This document shows, piece after piece, positions 1 through 9,425 of a stretch of 64,000 nt of DNA. Under the pieces are notes generated by a model, which had not been told where the DNA came from, made no database searches, and saw only the letters and a program-made list of their open reading frames with translations. Source of the stretch: Pelagomonas calceolata (Eukaryota; Sar; Pelagophyceae; Pelagomonadales; Pelagomonadaceae); contig CAKKNE010000004.1 in the NCBI GenBank assembly GCA_918797485.1, positions 806,001-870,000 of the forward strand. Direction: 5' to 3'. How positions within the stretch are numbered: position 1 is the stretch's first letter; the number at the start of each line of letters is the position of its first letter. Made by a program: the position numbers and the translations under genes.

Positions 1-1023
1 CTTGTACTGGTGCACAGGGCCGTCACACAACCTAACATGGACCACGACGTCGTCACTGTCTGGTCGCTCCTCTAAATCACCATCTTGGACCCGCATCGCG
101 TCTCGCAATTGCGGTCGTAGACCAGCATACAACGAGTAGCGCTGCCAGTACCCTAGCAACGAAATACATTGCGTGTCGTCCTGGAGCGACGAAGCGAAGT
201 TCTGCACCTGCTTCGGGAAAGCCAACCGTCGAGAATCCGCCGGCCGCTCCACAAGTAGTAAAGTCCCTTTCTCCCTATACTGACTTTCCACAGGTATCAA
301 CGGCGCACATTTCGCGTCGGCGTCCGCTTGGTAGCCGAGCGACGCCTTCCCAAACACGTCCGTGAAGGCCTTCCAGCCCTCGATCGTGTGCGGCGCGACG
401 CGCTGCGGTTTTACGGGCCCCTCGTCCTCGCGCATCTTGCGCGCCGCGAACGCCGCCCCGGCATCGAGCGCCACGAGCTTGCCGAAGGCCCACTGGAACA
501 ATTGATTGCCCAGGCCGTTGTGGTGGATGGCCACGACTATTTTTTTGGCATGCTGATCTGCGGCGGGCGGCCGCCACGTCGTCGCGTCGAAGGCGCAGGC
601 CGCGTCGATGGCGCCCAGGTGGGCGTCGCGCTTCGACGAGGCCGGGCCTCGATGATGCGCGGCTTCCAAGACTAACAGTGCTCGGCAGAGGAATCCGCCT
701 CTGTCCAAAGCGGTTTTGGTGAGTGGTCTCGCGGATGCGGAGGCCACGACGCGCTGGCAGCCTCTCGCATCTCGTCGACTTAAAGATGGTAAGGTGCAGC
801 GTTTATTCACGGGCGGCCGTTGGACAGAAGGCGTCTGGAGGAGTTGGGCGGCCGCTCGGGCCAGAGCGTGGGCATCTTCCAGGGTCCTAGCTTCCAGCAC
901 CTTCCGCGCGAGCTGGACGGCGCGGCCTTCTCGTGTAACGGGCTTCTCCTTTTTTTGCGACGAGCCGAACCACGACCTCTTCTCGGCCGCCGCCGCGGCC
1001 ACCAGGAGCAGCACGGCCCTCAT
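1..1023 (-). CDS. GT11-like glycosyltransferase, incomplete at window edge
   Basis: An open reading frame with no stop runs from an ATG at 1023 off the left edge (341 codons visible). It opens with a hydrophobic leader (MRAVLLLVAAAAAE) typical of a secretory signal peptide. Around residues 165-190 it has GLGNQLFQWAFGKL followed by LDAGAAF, which matches the GGLGNQLFQ nucleotide-sugar-site motif of family GT11 (alpha-1,2-fucosyltransferase-like). Close to the window edge VVVHVRLCD resembles the second GT11 motif (HxRxxD). Family knowledge suggests a Golgi enzyme adding fucose or another sugar to glycans. Acceptor and donor cannot be read from the sequence. The first ~150 residues are low in recognisable features and may be a stem. 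The gene is transcribed away from PUS7, and the shared upstream region contains the recurrent promoter motif at 1154. Confidence is high for a real gene, moderate for the family. Confidence 0.72.
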   Translation of the reverse strand, partial: MRAVLLLVAAAAAEKRSWFGSSQKKEKPVTREGRAVQLARKVLEARTLEDAHALARAAAQLLQTPSVQRPPVNKRCTLPSLSRRDARGCQRVVASASARPLTKTALDRGGFLCRALLVLEAAHHRGPASSKRDAHLGAIDAACAFDATTWRPPAADQHAKKIVVAIHHNGLGNQLFQWAFGKLVALDAGAAFAARKMREDEGPVKPQRVAPHTIEGWKAFTDVFGKASLGYQADADAKCAPLIPVESQYREKGTLLLVERPADSRRLAFPKQVQNFASSLQDDTQCISLLGYWQRYSLYAGLRPQLRDAMRVQDGDLEERPDSDDVVVHVRLCDGPVHQYK

Positions 1024-1153
1024 TTGCGGTCCTCAATGCGGCATGCTGCCCCGCGCGCGCGGGCAGCCGTCTTCAGTAGAATGGTACGGACTTCGCGACG
1101 AGCGATGCCGCTGCGACGGCTCGCTGCGGCTGCGCGCAAATTTTCCTGGCTTT

Positions 1154-1172
1154 CTAGTGTCTTACCGCTAGC
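1154..1172 (+). promoter_or_regulatory. Recurrent intergenic motif CTAGTGTCTTA...GCTAGC
   Basis: CTAGTGTCTTACCGCTAGC lies in the 423-bp region between two divergent starts (1023 minus, 1447 plus), about 130 bp from the first and 275 bp from the second. The same word recurs in many other intergenic regions of this window, so it is probably a promoter element. The rest of 1024-1446 shows no gene. Confidence 0.55.
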
Positions 1173-1446
1173 TTGCCATTATTTCGAGGGCTGGAGCTTG
1201 TTGAGCCTGCTGAAGATCTAACCTACACCGGTATAGGTTGATCAGTGGTCGTTAGGCACCGCACTCACACCAGCCCTACGAGGACGCGACTCGTTCGGAA
1301 CACTTCGCGCTGTGTCGGAGCCAGCTCGACTGCCTGTTGCAGCCTCCCGGCACGACGCGACGCGCCGTGGCCACGTGACGCCGTCGCGTGAAAGAACCCT
1401 GGACGCGCTCGCCGCGCTCGAAGCCGCAGCCCGGCCGCCGCCACCG

Positions 1447-3135
1447 ATGACGTCCTGGTGGTGCGCCGGCGGCGAGCCTTATACCGCGTGCGGCCTCTTC
1501 GAAGGTCATGTGGACGCCAACGCGCCCGCGTCGCCGTCGAAAACGACTCACATCGAGCTCGAGTTCGTCGAGCTGCCGAAACGCGACGGCGAGGTCGAGG
1601 TCGAGATGCAGGACATGGGTCAGTCGTGGATGCAGCCTCCGTCGCAACTCCCCTATGCTACAAGTACCGAAGGTGTCGGCGGACGATTGAAAGCGAAACC
1701 CGAGCACTTCCGCGTCACCGAATTGTTGAGAAGTGCACCAGACGGCAAAAAAGATAGGGGCGACGCCTGCCACTACGTCCTCAGAATACGCAGACAAAAC
1801 CGCACGACCGAGTGGGTCCGTAGGAGGTTGCAGGAGGCCTTTGGTTTATCATCCTACAGGGACGTCGGCGTCTGCGGTCAAAAGGACAAGCGTGCAGTAA
1901 TCGTCCAGCACTTCTCCGTGCCGTCCTTCTCGCCGAAATTCGAACGGAACGTGCCGCTCGGCGAGTGCAAGATGCTGGCGCCGTGTCGCGGTGATTTAGA
2001 AGTGTTGGAAGTGATGGTGTCGTCCACCAAGTTGCGACGTGGTTCTCATCGGTCGAACGCGTTCCAGGTCGTGCTGTCGGGTGTGGATCGCGACGCGCTG
2101 GAGGCTTGCGAGCTCACTTTGAAGAGACTGCAGTTCACTGGCGTGCCGAACTACTTCGGGCCGCAGCGCTTTGTATGGATGCGGCGTCCTTCCTTCGACG
2201 GGGCGATGGCATCGTCGTGAGACCACGTCGGCTCGCCGGCGTCGACGCGATGCCGCGTCGCCGCGACGCTATCGACGCGGCCGCACGAGAGTCTCTCCGC
2301 GCTGCCGCGACGCTGTCGACGCTGCGACACAAGAGTCTCCACACAGGGCAAGGGCTGCGCGACAGCTTTACGAGGCTACAAGGACCTGAAAAAGCTCGAG
2401 GCTACGTCCGGGGCTGAACGAAGGAAGCTGCGGAACTCGTTACGGCACGAGCCTATGAAAAAGTTCGCGTGCGAGGCCTTCGCGTCGTCCGTCTTCAACT
2501 GCTACGTCGCCGAGCGCTTGCGGCAGGAGACCTTCGATGCTAGGTTAGAAGGTGATTTAACCTCAAGGAAGGGGTTGGGTGGTGGGTCTGCCACGGCGCG
2601 GGAGACCCTTACTGGACCTCTCATTGGTCGAGATCTACTGAAGCCTGCCGAGGGCACGAAGAGTGCTCTGTTCGAGAGTCAAGTACTGGAGAAGATTGAC
2701 CTGAACGAGGAGACTGTGGCTTCTGTCCTCGAAGGGAAGAGGAGGATCGCACGCCTGCCGGTGCCTGACGTCCAGGTGTCACAACATGACGAGGGCGTGT
2801 TGTTTGAATTCTCGCTACCGGTCGGTTGCTATGCCACGTCCGTTTTGAGAGAGTTCGCCAAGTGCGACCTATCATCAACCTGCGACTCCGGTGATGATAG
2901 TGATGGAGACCGCACGGTCGAGGCGGAGCCTGTGATAGAACGAAATGGCAAAAAGGGCGTTAGGTTTGCGGCGTCGCGGGCGGAAGCGGGCCGCGGCCGG
3001 CGCTTAGAAAGGTGGCTCGTCGACAAGGAGGGCAAGCGGGGCGACCCGCCGCGGCTCAAGGCGAAGAAGAAGGTGAACGGCGAGGTGCGGAAGCGTCGGG
3101 CGAAGAAGACGGTGGACTACGACGAGGTGACCTAA
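1447..3135 (+). CDS. PUS7: tRNA/mRNA pseudouridine synthase, TruD/PUS7 family, two exons
   Basis: Joining 1447..2172 and 2347..3135 gives 504 aa. The enzyme isomerises uridine to pseudouridine in RNA. Visible motifs are GQKDKRA (TruD catalytic motif, with the nucleophilic Asp of KDKR), GVPNYFGPQRF just before the intron, TGPLIG, and LPVGCYATSVLREF near the end, all in family order. The tail is Lys/Arg-rich (AKKKVNGEVRKRRAKK) and may be nuclear-targeting. The start at 1447 is the first ATG in frame; the frame is open upstream without another Met, so a longer N-terminus through an unseen exon is possible. The intron falls exactly in the conserved QRF/G block: CGC TTT, then GGC AAG restores QRFGKG. 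The stop lies 39 bp from the end of the convergent F-box gene. Confidence 0.88.
2173..2346 (+). mobile_element. Introner-type intron in PUS7
   Basis: A 174-nt GT-AG intron begins GTATGGATGCGGCGTCC and ends GTCTCCACACAG. The interior is a GC-rich self-complementary core rich in gacgcg and gcgtcg words, the same texture as other introners in this window. The 3' end matches the CCACACAG terminus of the intact element at 55300. No clear target duplication remains, so it looks older. Splicing here restores the conserved TruD motif, which supports the boundaries. Confidence 0.75.
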
Positions 3136-3174
3136 CTTTTGGTTTTGTAGCAAGTACACAAAAGAACATTTATC

Positions 3175-4431
3175 CTACCACTCCGAGAACGACGCGCGCG
3201 CGAGCACCGCGTCGTCGTAGAACTCGCCGACCTCAGGGAACTGGGCAGGCTCCCAAAACCCCTTGGGCAAGACGCCGTCGTCCTCCCACGGCTCGAGGGC
3301 CGTCCACCCATGACGGCCCCCCATCGACCAAGACACTGACTTTTCATCGATCTTGATGTGCACTTGGACGCCCGCCGGCACATGGCGCTGAATAAGCGCC
3401 ACGTACTGCGATCGTGTCAAGTTCGGTATCTTTGTACTCTGCAAAACCAAGACGAGCGCCTTGAGCGAGCGAGGCGCATGGGCGAACACCGAGTAATTAC
3501 TTTCGTCGGCCCACGTGTCGTACTCGGAGTCCAGCTGTAATATCAATATTTCGAGAACGGGACAGATCGCATGAACTCGAGTAAAAGCAGTTTGAAGCTG
3601 GTACAATGGCAAAAAGGACTCCCAGAGCTCTAGAAGGGTCATGTGAGGAAATAAGCCGGCCGGGGTTGATGCATGAACGATATCTGCCAACCCTAGCGTT
3701 CTAAGCTCAACAAGTTGCGCGGCTTGCTCGCGGTCCATGAGCGTCCTAGTTTGAACCATGTCCGCTGGTACACCTTCGGGCGCGAGGAGAGCATACGAGG
3801 AGTATTGCCCGGATTGGTCTGGCCGCAGGAAGAGGTCCGCGCCGATCCCGGCTAACTCGAGGCGACGGAGATTCGGGAACTTCTTGTAGAGTGCGCGGGG
3901 CTGCTGACCGTACAGAAAAGACTCCTCGGTCCCTTGCCACCCGTTCCATTCAAGGAAGGGCGCGACGAGACATCCGGCACCAAACAAGGGGCTGAGCGCG
4001 GCTGCCTCGTCATCGTAGTGTTGCAAACATTTGGTGGCGAACAATATATCAATGGTGACCTTCTGCAGACGGGAGAAGCGCTGTCCTGCCAGGCCGCGCC
4101 CGAGCGAGTACGGTGGTTTGTCCCGGGACGCACATTCTGTAAATTCCACGTGGCGCGTGTGCCGCTCGACCGCCAGCCGCAGCTGCTGCGGGGCGCGCTC
4201 CCACGCAGAGACAAGGCAATGATCGTCGTCACCGAGTGGCAAGTTTATCGCGAGCGTCAGCGTCCGCCAGTGCACGGGCGCAGCGTGAGCTTTCAACCAG
4301 GCCTTGTTCAGGCACCAGCGCCGCGCGGCGATGTCGTTGAGCGTGCACAGGTACTCGAGGACGTGCGCGAGGACATCGTCTGGCAAGGAGGCCTGCTGGT
4401 GCTCGGCTGCCATCGGCGCAGGACTCGCCAT
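3175..4431 (-). CDS. F-box-like protein
   Basis: Single exon, 418 aa. Residues ~14-60 (ASLPDDVLAHVLEYLCTLNDIAARRWCLNKAW) have the LPDDVLxxVLxYL pattern and trailing Trp of an F-box, which would bind SKP1 in an SCF ubiquitin ligase. The remainder is rich in Leu with irregular repeats (for example LRRLELAGIGADLF and LRTLGLADIVHAS), compatible with a degenerate leucine-rich-repeat substrate-binding domain. The start is the first ATG after a long stop-containing upstream region. It is convergent with PUS7 (39 bp between stops) and divergent from the large membrane protein at 4871. The substrate is unknown. Confidence 0.68.
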   Translation of the reverse strand: MASPAPMAAEHQQASLPDDVLAHVLEYLCTLNDIAARRWCLNKAWLKAHAAPVHWRTLTLAINLPLGDDDHCLVSAWERAPQQLRLAVERHTRHVEFTECASRDKPPYSLGRGLAGQRFSRLQKVTIDILFATKCLQHYDDEAAALSPLFGAGCLVAPFLEWNGWQGTEESFLYGQQPRALYKKFPNLRRLELAGIGADLFLRPDQSGQYSSYALLAPEGVPADMVQTRTLMDREQAAQLVELRTLGLADIVHASTPAGLFPHMTLLELWESFLPLYQLQTAFTRVHAICPVLEILILQLDSEYDTWADESNYSVFAHAPRSLKALVLVLQSTKIPNLTRSQYVALIQRHVPAGVQVHIKIDEKSVSWSMGGRHGWTALEPWEDDGVLPKGFWEPAQFPEVGEFYDDAVLARASFSEW

Positions 4432-4870
4432 AGCTGGCTTGGCGTGCTGAGGCTGTTGGCAGGACTGAAAGCAATCGCAAACAAGCGTGAGGAGTCAGCG
4501 CCGCGCCAGCAACCACGCGAGCCAAAAAGTCGTGCTAGAGTAGAGAGACACACTAGTTTTGCTTGCGGCCACAACTCAGTGCGGCCGCTGCGGGCACATC
4601 TAGACGTGCGCGAGCCTGCACATTCTCGCTCGGAGCGCTCTGACAGCGCACAGAGCCCGTTCACGCACGCGCGGCGCGAAAAGACCGCGGAGAGCGCCGG
4701 AGGAAGCGGAGAGCTGTACCTTCAGGCGCTGCGAGTATCACGCGTACGCACGTCAAGACGTCCTCAAAAAGCCACGCCACGGCGCGCTGAGACCTCCAGA
4801 AGCCACGCGCTGACCGAGGAGCAATTTCAAGAAGAAGGCGCGCCGCACTCGACGGCGAGGATCACCGGAG
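4432..4870. promoter_or_regulatory. Divergent promoter region with a variant of the recurrent motif
   Basis: 439 bp between divergent start codons with no convincing gene. At 4534-4557 there is a diverged copy of the recurrent motif in reverse orientation (GCTAGAG ... GACACACTAGT), 103 bp upstream of the F-box start. Confidence 0.4.
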
Positions 4871-7800
4871 ATGGCCTTCCTCGCGTCCTTCTTGCGGACG
4901 CTGACGCTCGCCTTCGCGGCGTTACATTTTTTGGACCCGGCACCGCTGGGCCGGGGCCCGCGCGCGCCGCGCGTCGACCCGCGCCAGTGCGCCACGCGCT
5001 CCAAGGAGCGCGCGGCGCGCGCGGCGCTCTGGCAGCGCGCGAAGGCGAACACCTGGGCGCGCCTCACGAGCTTTTATGAAGGCATCAAGGCGGAGCTCGC
5101 GCGGCGGTCCCGATGCTGGGCCGCGGCGCCGGATTTGATTCCGGCCGCGCGGTGCTTCTGGCGCGCGGAGCTGCCGCTCCCTCCGTCCGACGAGGAGAGG
5201 CGGTCCGTGCGGGAGTTGCTGCGGTTCGCCAATATTACGGGGAAGCTGGCCCGCGAGACGAAGCGCGACGTCTTCCGGAAGATGCGAGACGAGGACCTAG
5301 CCCGGAGGGGGGCGCGCGCGTCGCAGCTCTCGCCCGACTACGAGGCGGCGACGACGGAAGTATGGCGCCATATCAGAGCGACGCCCCGCGGCGCGCCCAA
5401 CACTACGGACGTGCGGGCCTGGGCGGACAAAGTCGGCGAGTGGGGTCCTGAATGGCTCGCGACCTTCGCTCAGCGCTCCAACGCAACCCTCTTGGAGGAC
5501 AAGCAAGCCATCGCCGCCGCGGAGCTCGCGTTCCACCTCTTCGACCCGGGCCTGCAGCTCAAGGTGACGACGAACCTCACAAAATTGTCCGAAGCGCTCG
5601 CGCGGCCCTTCAATGGGGACTACGCGCCCGTCCGGTTAGGTGTGATACCTCTGCGGGGTCGTAGACAGCGATTGTTCGCGGGCTGGGCGCTCCTGCGCAT
5701 GATGGATCGCGGCGGCGACGCGCGGGACGCGGCCTACGAGGCGTTGAAGAGTCACGCCGGGTCCGTCGCCGAGAGCGTTTTGGACCCGCTGACGCAGTTA
5801 GTGGCTCTCCACATGATCACGCACCTGTCGCAGGACGACGAGGCGGCGAAGTGGATGGCCATCCTGTTTCCCTCTAAACAACTGTGCGCGGCGCTCGAGG
5901 GTTACCTTTTCGACGGCCACGGCGAATGCCGTCGTGAGGAATGGTCTCGCAGTGACGAAGAGAAGGTCTGGCTGCTGGAAGCCGGGTATAGGGCCGTCTG
6001 GGGCCTCGCTTCTAACAGTGGAGCTATGGCGGAGCACTGCGGCCGCGGCCTCGTCGCGGCCATCACGCAGCCGGGGCGGGACTTTTTTCGAGAACGGGAG
6101 CGCGCCGTGGCATTAACTGGCGACGCGTCGGCGCTGACGGCCTACGACTACGAGGCCGCCACTATCAGAAATGCGGCCTTCGCGCTGCGCATACTAGCTA
6201 GAAATGACAAAGCGCGGCGCCACGTCGCGCTTCAGTTAAGCTTACCGGAAGCGGCGACGATCGGCGATATTGATGAGGCCATCATGGTGGCCTCCGGGGC
6301 CGACGCGGCCTCGGGCCTGGAGAGCGCCTTTGCGTTTGTCGGACGGACGGTGCCGCCGTTCTTGCGGCGGGACGCGCAACGGGCGGTGGCGCGGACGCGC
6401 GTGGCCTGGCACCACCCGGCGCACGCTGCGCCGGCCGTCTACGGGTCCTTGACGGTTGAGTTGCTCGCGGCGGGCTTACTGCGGGCGTCTTGGTTGCGTC
6501 CGTTCCTCGGGAACGAGGCGACGGCGTCCTTAGTGAAGCGGGCGAACGAGCAGGCGCTGTTCTCGGCCGAGGCGCCGAAGCCGGCTTCGAAGCCGGCCGT
6601 GGCGTTGATCCGATGCGGCAAGGATAAGGTCGCCGAGACGTGCGAGGCGTGCCTCTCGCACCAAGGCATGTGCGCCGGCGACTGCACACTTGGGGGCTAC
6701 TTGTCCTTTTCACAAACGAATATGGACTTATGGACCGAGGTACACCCCGAATGGTCCTACGAGGACTATGACCGCGCGGTCCAGGCGCGCTGGGACGCCC
6801 TAGACGAGGACGGCAAACGGATCTTCGGCCGAGATGGCGTCTGCGAGCCGCAGCCCGTGCTGGTCGACTGCGGCGGCGCCCAAGGCCTGGTCGCGGAGTC
6901 GTGCGAGGCGTGCGGGGCGCGCCACGGTATGTGTACAGGTGCCTGTCACTGGGTTCTGCCGGAAACTCCAAAACCCCCGAATTGGCTCCAACGGAAAGCC
7001 GCGGAACTCGGTGCGTATAACCGGAAAAATGCGCCGGGGGTTTACCGCGCATTCGAGTCCGTGGGCCTCGGCGGGTCGGACCGGCTGTACGGACAGCCCG
7101 ACGCGAAGCAAGAGTGCCCCGCCGGGGAAGGCGCCGACGGCGAGTGCCTGTCGACACGCGTCTGCGCGCCGATCCCCTTCCCGCAAAAACCGGAAGAAGA
7201 CACCTGGGCCAAGGCCAAGCAGGGCTTGTCACTCTTCGGCAAGGCCGCAGGCCAGTTCATCAGAGAGACGTGGCCCGCTCTACTTATCTTAGCTATCATA
7301 GCCTTCATACTAATCTCCCAAAGAACAGTAATACAACATGTGCTCCACAAGATGTCAGAAACGTTCTTTGAGCTCTACATCATCGCCTTGACCGATGCTT
7401 GTGTGAGGCACGCGCTGCTCATGGGCGTCGCTATCATTGCCTGGATGCGAGTGGGCGCGCCGTGGCTCCCGTTCATCTTCGCGCCGGTATTTTATGGTAC
7501 TCTGTTGCCTCTATGGTTTTTACTAGCTTGTTGGTTGCTCGTATGCGTGGTAGTACCGGTCTGGGCGGCGCATACGATGCATAGATTTGGAAGAGCTTGT
7601 TATGATGCGTTCAAGCGGCGACGAGCGTCACGAAGAGCGGCGCGCGACGGCCGCAACGCTTTGCATGAAGGTCGCGATGGAGTCGAGGCCGTGCTGGCCG
7701 GCGCGCTGGATGCACAAGGGCCACCACCAGGAGCGATCCATTTAAGAATACGATGCAACGGGGAGGTTGTGTACTTTAAGGTAGGGCTCCAGGTGTCGAT

Positions 7801-9214
7801 CGGTGCGGTCTTCGAGGCCTTTGCGGAACGGAAGCGCGTTGGGGTCGAGGCGTTGCGGTTCCGCGTCGAAGGTGCTGATAGCGATGTGAGTGATACGGTC
7901 CCTACCGTCGGTCAGCTGGGTTTCGCCAATTTAATTTTGATCGACTGCTTTGTCCGCGAGACTGCGGTCTCGGCGGAGGAGGAGCGGCGGCGCATGGCGG
8001 CGGCCGACGCGGCGTCGAGGCCGATGAACGCGGCCGTGGTCGTCGCGACGCCGGAGGAGCTCGCCGCGATCGCGGAGCGGCGCGACGAGCGGCGCGCCGT
8101 CGAGGCCGGGCGGCGCGCGGTGGCCGCCGCCGCGGCGGAGCGGCGCGCGGCGGCCGGCGCCGAGGAGACCAAGGACGGCGAGGCGCCGGCCGCCGCGCCT
8201 GAGGCGGCCGACGCGGCGGCGGCTGCCGAGCTCGACCCCACCGTCGCGGCTTTACTGGCGCACGTCGGCCTCGCGCGCCTCGCGGCCGACTTCGCGCGCG
8301 AGCAGATCGACGCGACGAACATTAAGGACGTCGCGGTCCAAGATCTAGTGGGCCCGCCATTGAACCTCGCGCCCGACGACGCGCGACGACTCGTGGAAGC
8401 GGTGGCCCGCGCGGCGGCTCTCCGGGCGTACCTCGACCGCGCGGAGCTCGGCCACTTGGCGGTGGCGTTGGGTGATAGGACCGTCGAGTCGCTCGCCCAT
8501 CTAACGGCCGAAGAACTGGCCGCGCTAGGCGCCGACGACGCCCAGCGATTACGAGACGCGATCCGCGACCGCCCGCCGGGCCTCCACGACTCCCTCGAAA
8601 GAGTCGAGGCCGCCGTGGATCAAGTAGCTGCCGATTTACACGCGCAGGGCGCGGCGCAGTGGGCCGATTTAGCTGCAGACGTCGCCGCGGAGGCCTCGGA
8701 CGCCATTAAGGGTTGCGCGTCGACTCTATTATTTGTCATTAGTGTCGCGTTGGTGGCGCCCCTGATAGCGATGTGCACGGCTTTGTACATCTTGACCCTG
8801 GAGATCGCACTCGATAGCATTGATCACGTACTGTGCTCATATACGAACGACGTCCACGTCTGGCAACAGGCTCTAGGAAACGCGTGCAACGCTATATTTG
8901 TCTTGACGCTCGCCGGGCCACTACTACAAGCAGAGAGGCGCATGGTCGCGCGCGTGCAAGTTATGGCGGCGCTGGGACCTCTCTTGAGGTGTATAGATTC
9001 ACTCAAACATAGATTGACGCGGCGCGCGGTCGAACGACGAGAGGTGAATGACGGCGACGTCTGCCCCATCTGCCACGAGGAACTTACGGATCAAGAGATG
9101 GGTCCGCTCGCGTTCTGTCGGTGGGGGTGTGGCCGGGCGGTGCACGACGAGTGCGCCAAATTATGGCTGACGAAGTCGGACTCGTGCGTGCTCTGCGGCG
9201 CGGCGTGGTCCTGA
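4871..9214 (+). CDS. Large membrane protein: signal peptide, Cys motifs, SUMO-like domain, SAM-like region, RING finger
   Basis: Single exon, 1447 aa. A signal peptide (MAFLASFLRTLTLAFAALHF) leads a ~780-residue presumed lumenal region. That region ends in two copies of a Cys motif (VAETCEACLSHQGMCAGDC near 585 and VAESCEACGARHGMCTGAC near 670). Hydrophobic helices follow at ~800-907. Residues ~954-1028 (IHLRIRCNGEVVYFKVG ... LILIDCF) have the pattern of a SUMO/ubiquitin-like fold. Then come an Ala/Arg-rich coiled stretch, a region of two SAM-like helical units at ~1120-1235, and more membrane helices at ~1277-1355. The C-terminal RING-like zinc finger at ~1397-1445 reads CPICHEEL ... CRWGCGRAVHDEC ... 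CVLC. The RING suggests a membrane-embedded E3 ubiquitin or SUMO ligase. The ligase role is inference; the domain order is seen. Confidence 0.7.
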   Translation: MAFLASFLRTLTLAFAALHFLDPAPLGRGPRAPRVDPRQCATRSKERAARAALWQRAKANTWARLTSFYEGIKAELARRSRCWAAAPDLIPAARCFWRAELPLPPSDEERRSVRELLRFANITGKLARETKRDVFRKMRDEDLARRGARASQLSPDYEAATTEVWRHIRATPRGAPNTTDVRAWADKVGEWGPEWLATFAQRSNATLLEDKQAIAAAELAFHLFDPGLQLKVTTNLTKLSEALARPFNGDYAPVRLGVIPLRGRRQRLFAGWALLRMMDRGGDARDAAYEALKSHAGSVAESVLDPLTQLVALHMITHLSQDDEAAKWMAILFPSKQLCAALEGYLFDGHGECRREEWSRSDEEKVWLLEAGYRAVWGLASNSGAMAEHCGRGLVAAITQPGRDFFRERERAVALTGDASALTAYDYEAATIRNAAFALRILARNDKARRHVALQLSLPEAATIGDIDEAIMVASGADAASGLESAFAFVGRTVPPFLRRDAQRAVARTRVAWHHPAHAAPAVYGSLTVELLAAGLLRASWLRPFLGNEATASLVKRANEQALFSAEAPKPASKPAVALIRCGKDKVAETCEACLSHQGMCAGDCTLGGYLSFSQTNMDLWTEVHPEWSYEDYDRAVQARWDALDEDGKRIFGRDGVCEPQPVLVDCGGAQGLVAESCEACGARHGMCTGACHWVLPETPKPPNWLQRKAAELGAYNRKNAPGVYRAFESVGLGGSDRLYGQPDAKQECPAGEGADGECLSTRVCAPIPFPQKPEEDTWAKAKQGLSLFGKAAGQFIRETWPALLILAIIAFILISQRTVIQHVLHKMSETFFELYIIALTDACVRHALLMGVAIIAWMRVGAPWLPFIFAPVFYGTLLPLWFLLACWLLVCVVVPVWAAHTMHRFGRACYDAFKRRRASRRAARDGRNALHEGRDGVEAVLAGALDAQGPPPGAIHLRIRCNGEVVYFKVGLQVSIGAVFEAFAERKRVGVEALRFRVEGADSDVSDTVPTVGQLGFANLILIDCFVRETAVSAEEERRRMAAADAASRPMNAAVVVATPEELAAIAERRDERRAVEAGRRAVAAAAAERRAAAGAEETKDGEAPAAAPEAADAAAAAELDPTVAALLAHVGLARLAADFAREQIDATNIKDVAVQDLVGPPLNLAPDDARRLVEAVARAAALRAYLDRAELGHLAVALGDRTVESLAHLTAEELAALGADDAQRLRDAIRDRPPGLHDSLERVEAAVDQVAADLHAQGAAQWADLAADVAAEASDAIKGCASTLLFVISVALVAPLIAMCTALYILTLEIALDSIDHVLCSYTNDVHVWQQALGNACNAIFVLTLAGPLLQAERRMVARVQVMAALGPLLRCIDSLKHRLTRRAVERREVNDGDVCPICHEELTDQEMGPLAFCRWGCGRAVHDECAKLWLTKSDSCVLCGAAWS

Positions 9215-9425
9215 TCGTGTTCGTCGCCGCGCCGTCGACGCGGCGTCGGTGGCGTGCCGCAGAGTAGCTACGCGCCCGCCCCACGCCGTCGCCGCAAAGG
9301 CCCCGCGACGGACGCCGGCAACGCGCCTTGCGGGAGGCCTGTACTATAAGTGTTGAAAGATATTAATTACTCGACTCGTAGATGCGGAGTAGTGGCATGA
9401 ATTCTCGCCAGGCGCGTCGCCTGCG

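Noticed and set aside
3934-5079. Plus-strand open frame of 381 codons
   Set aside because: It lies antisense to the F-box gene and overlaps the start of the large membrane protein; its composition is Arg-rich and no domain is visible.
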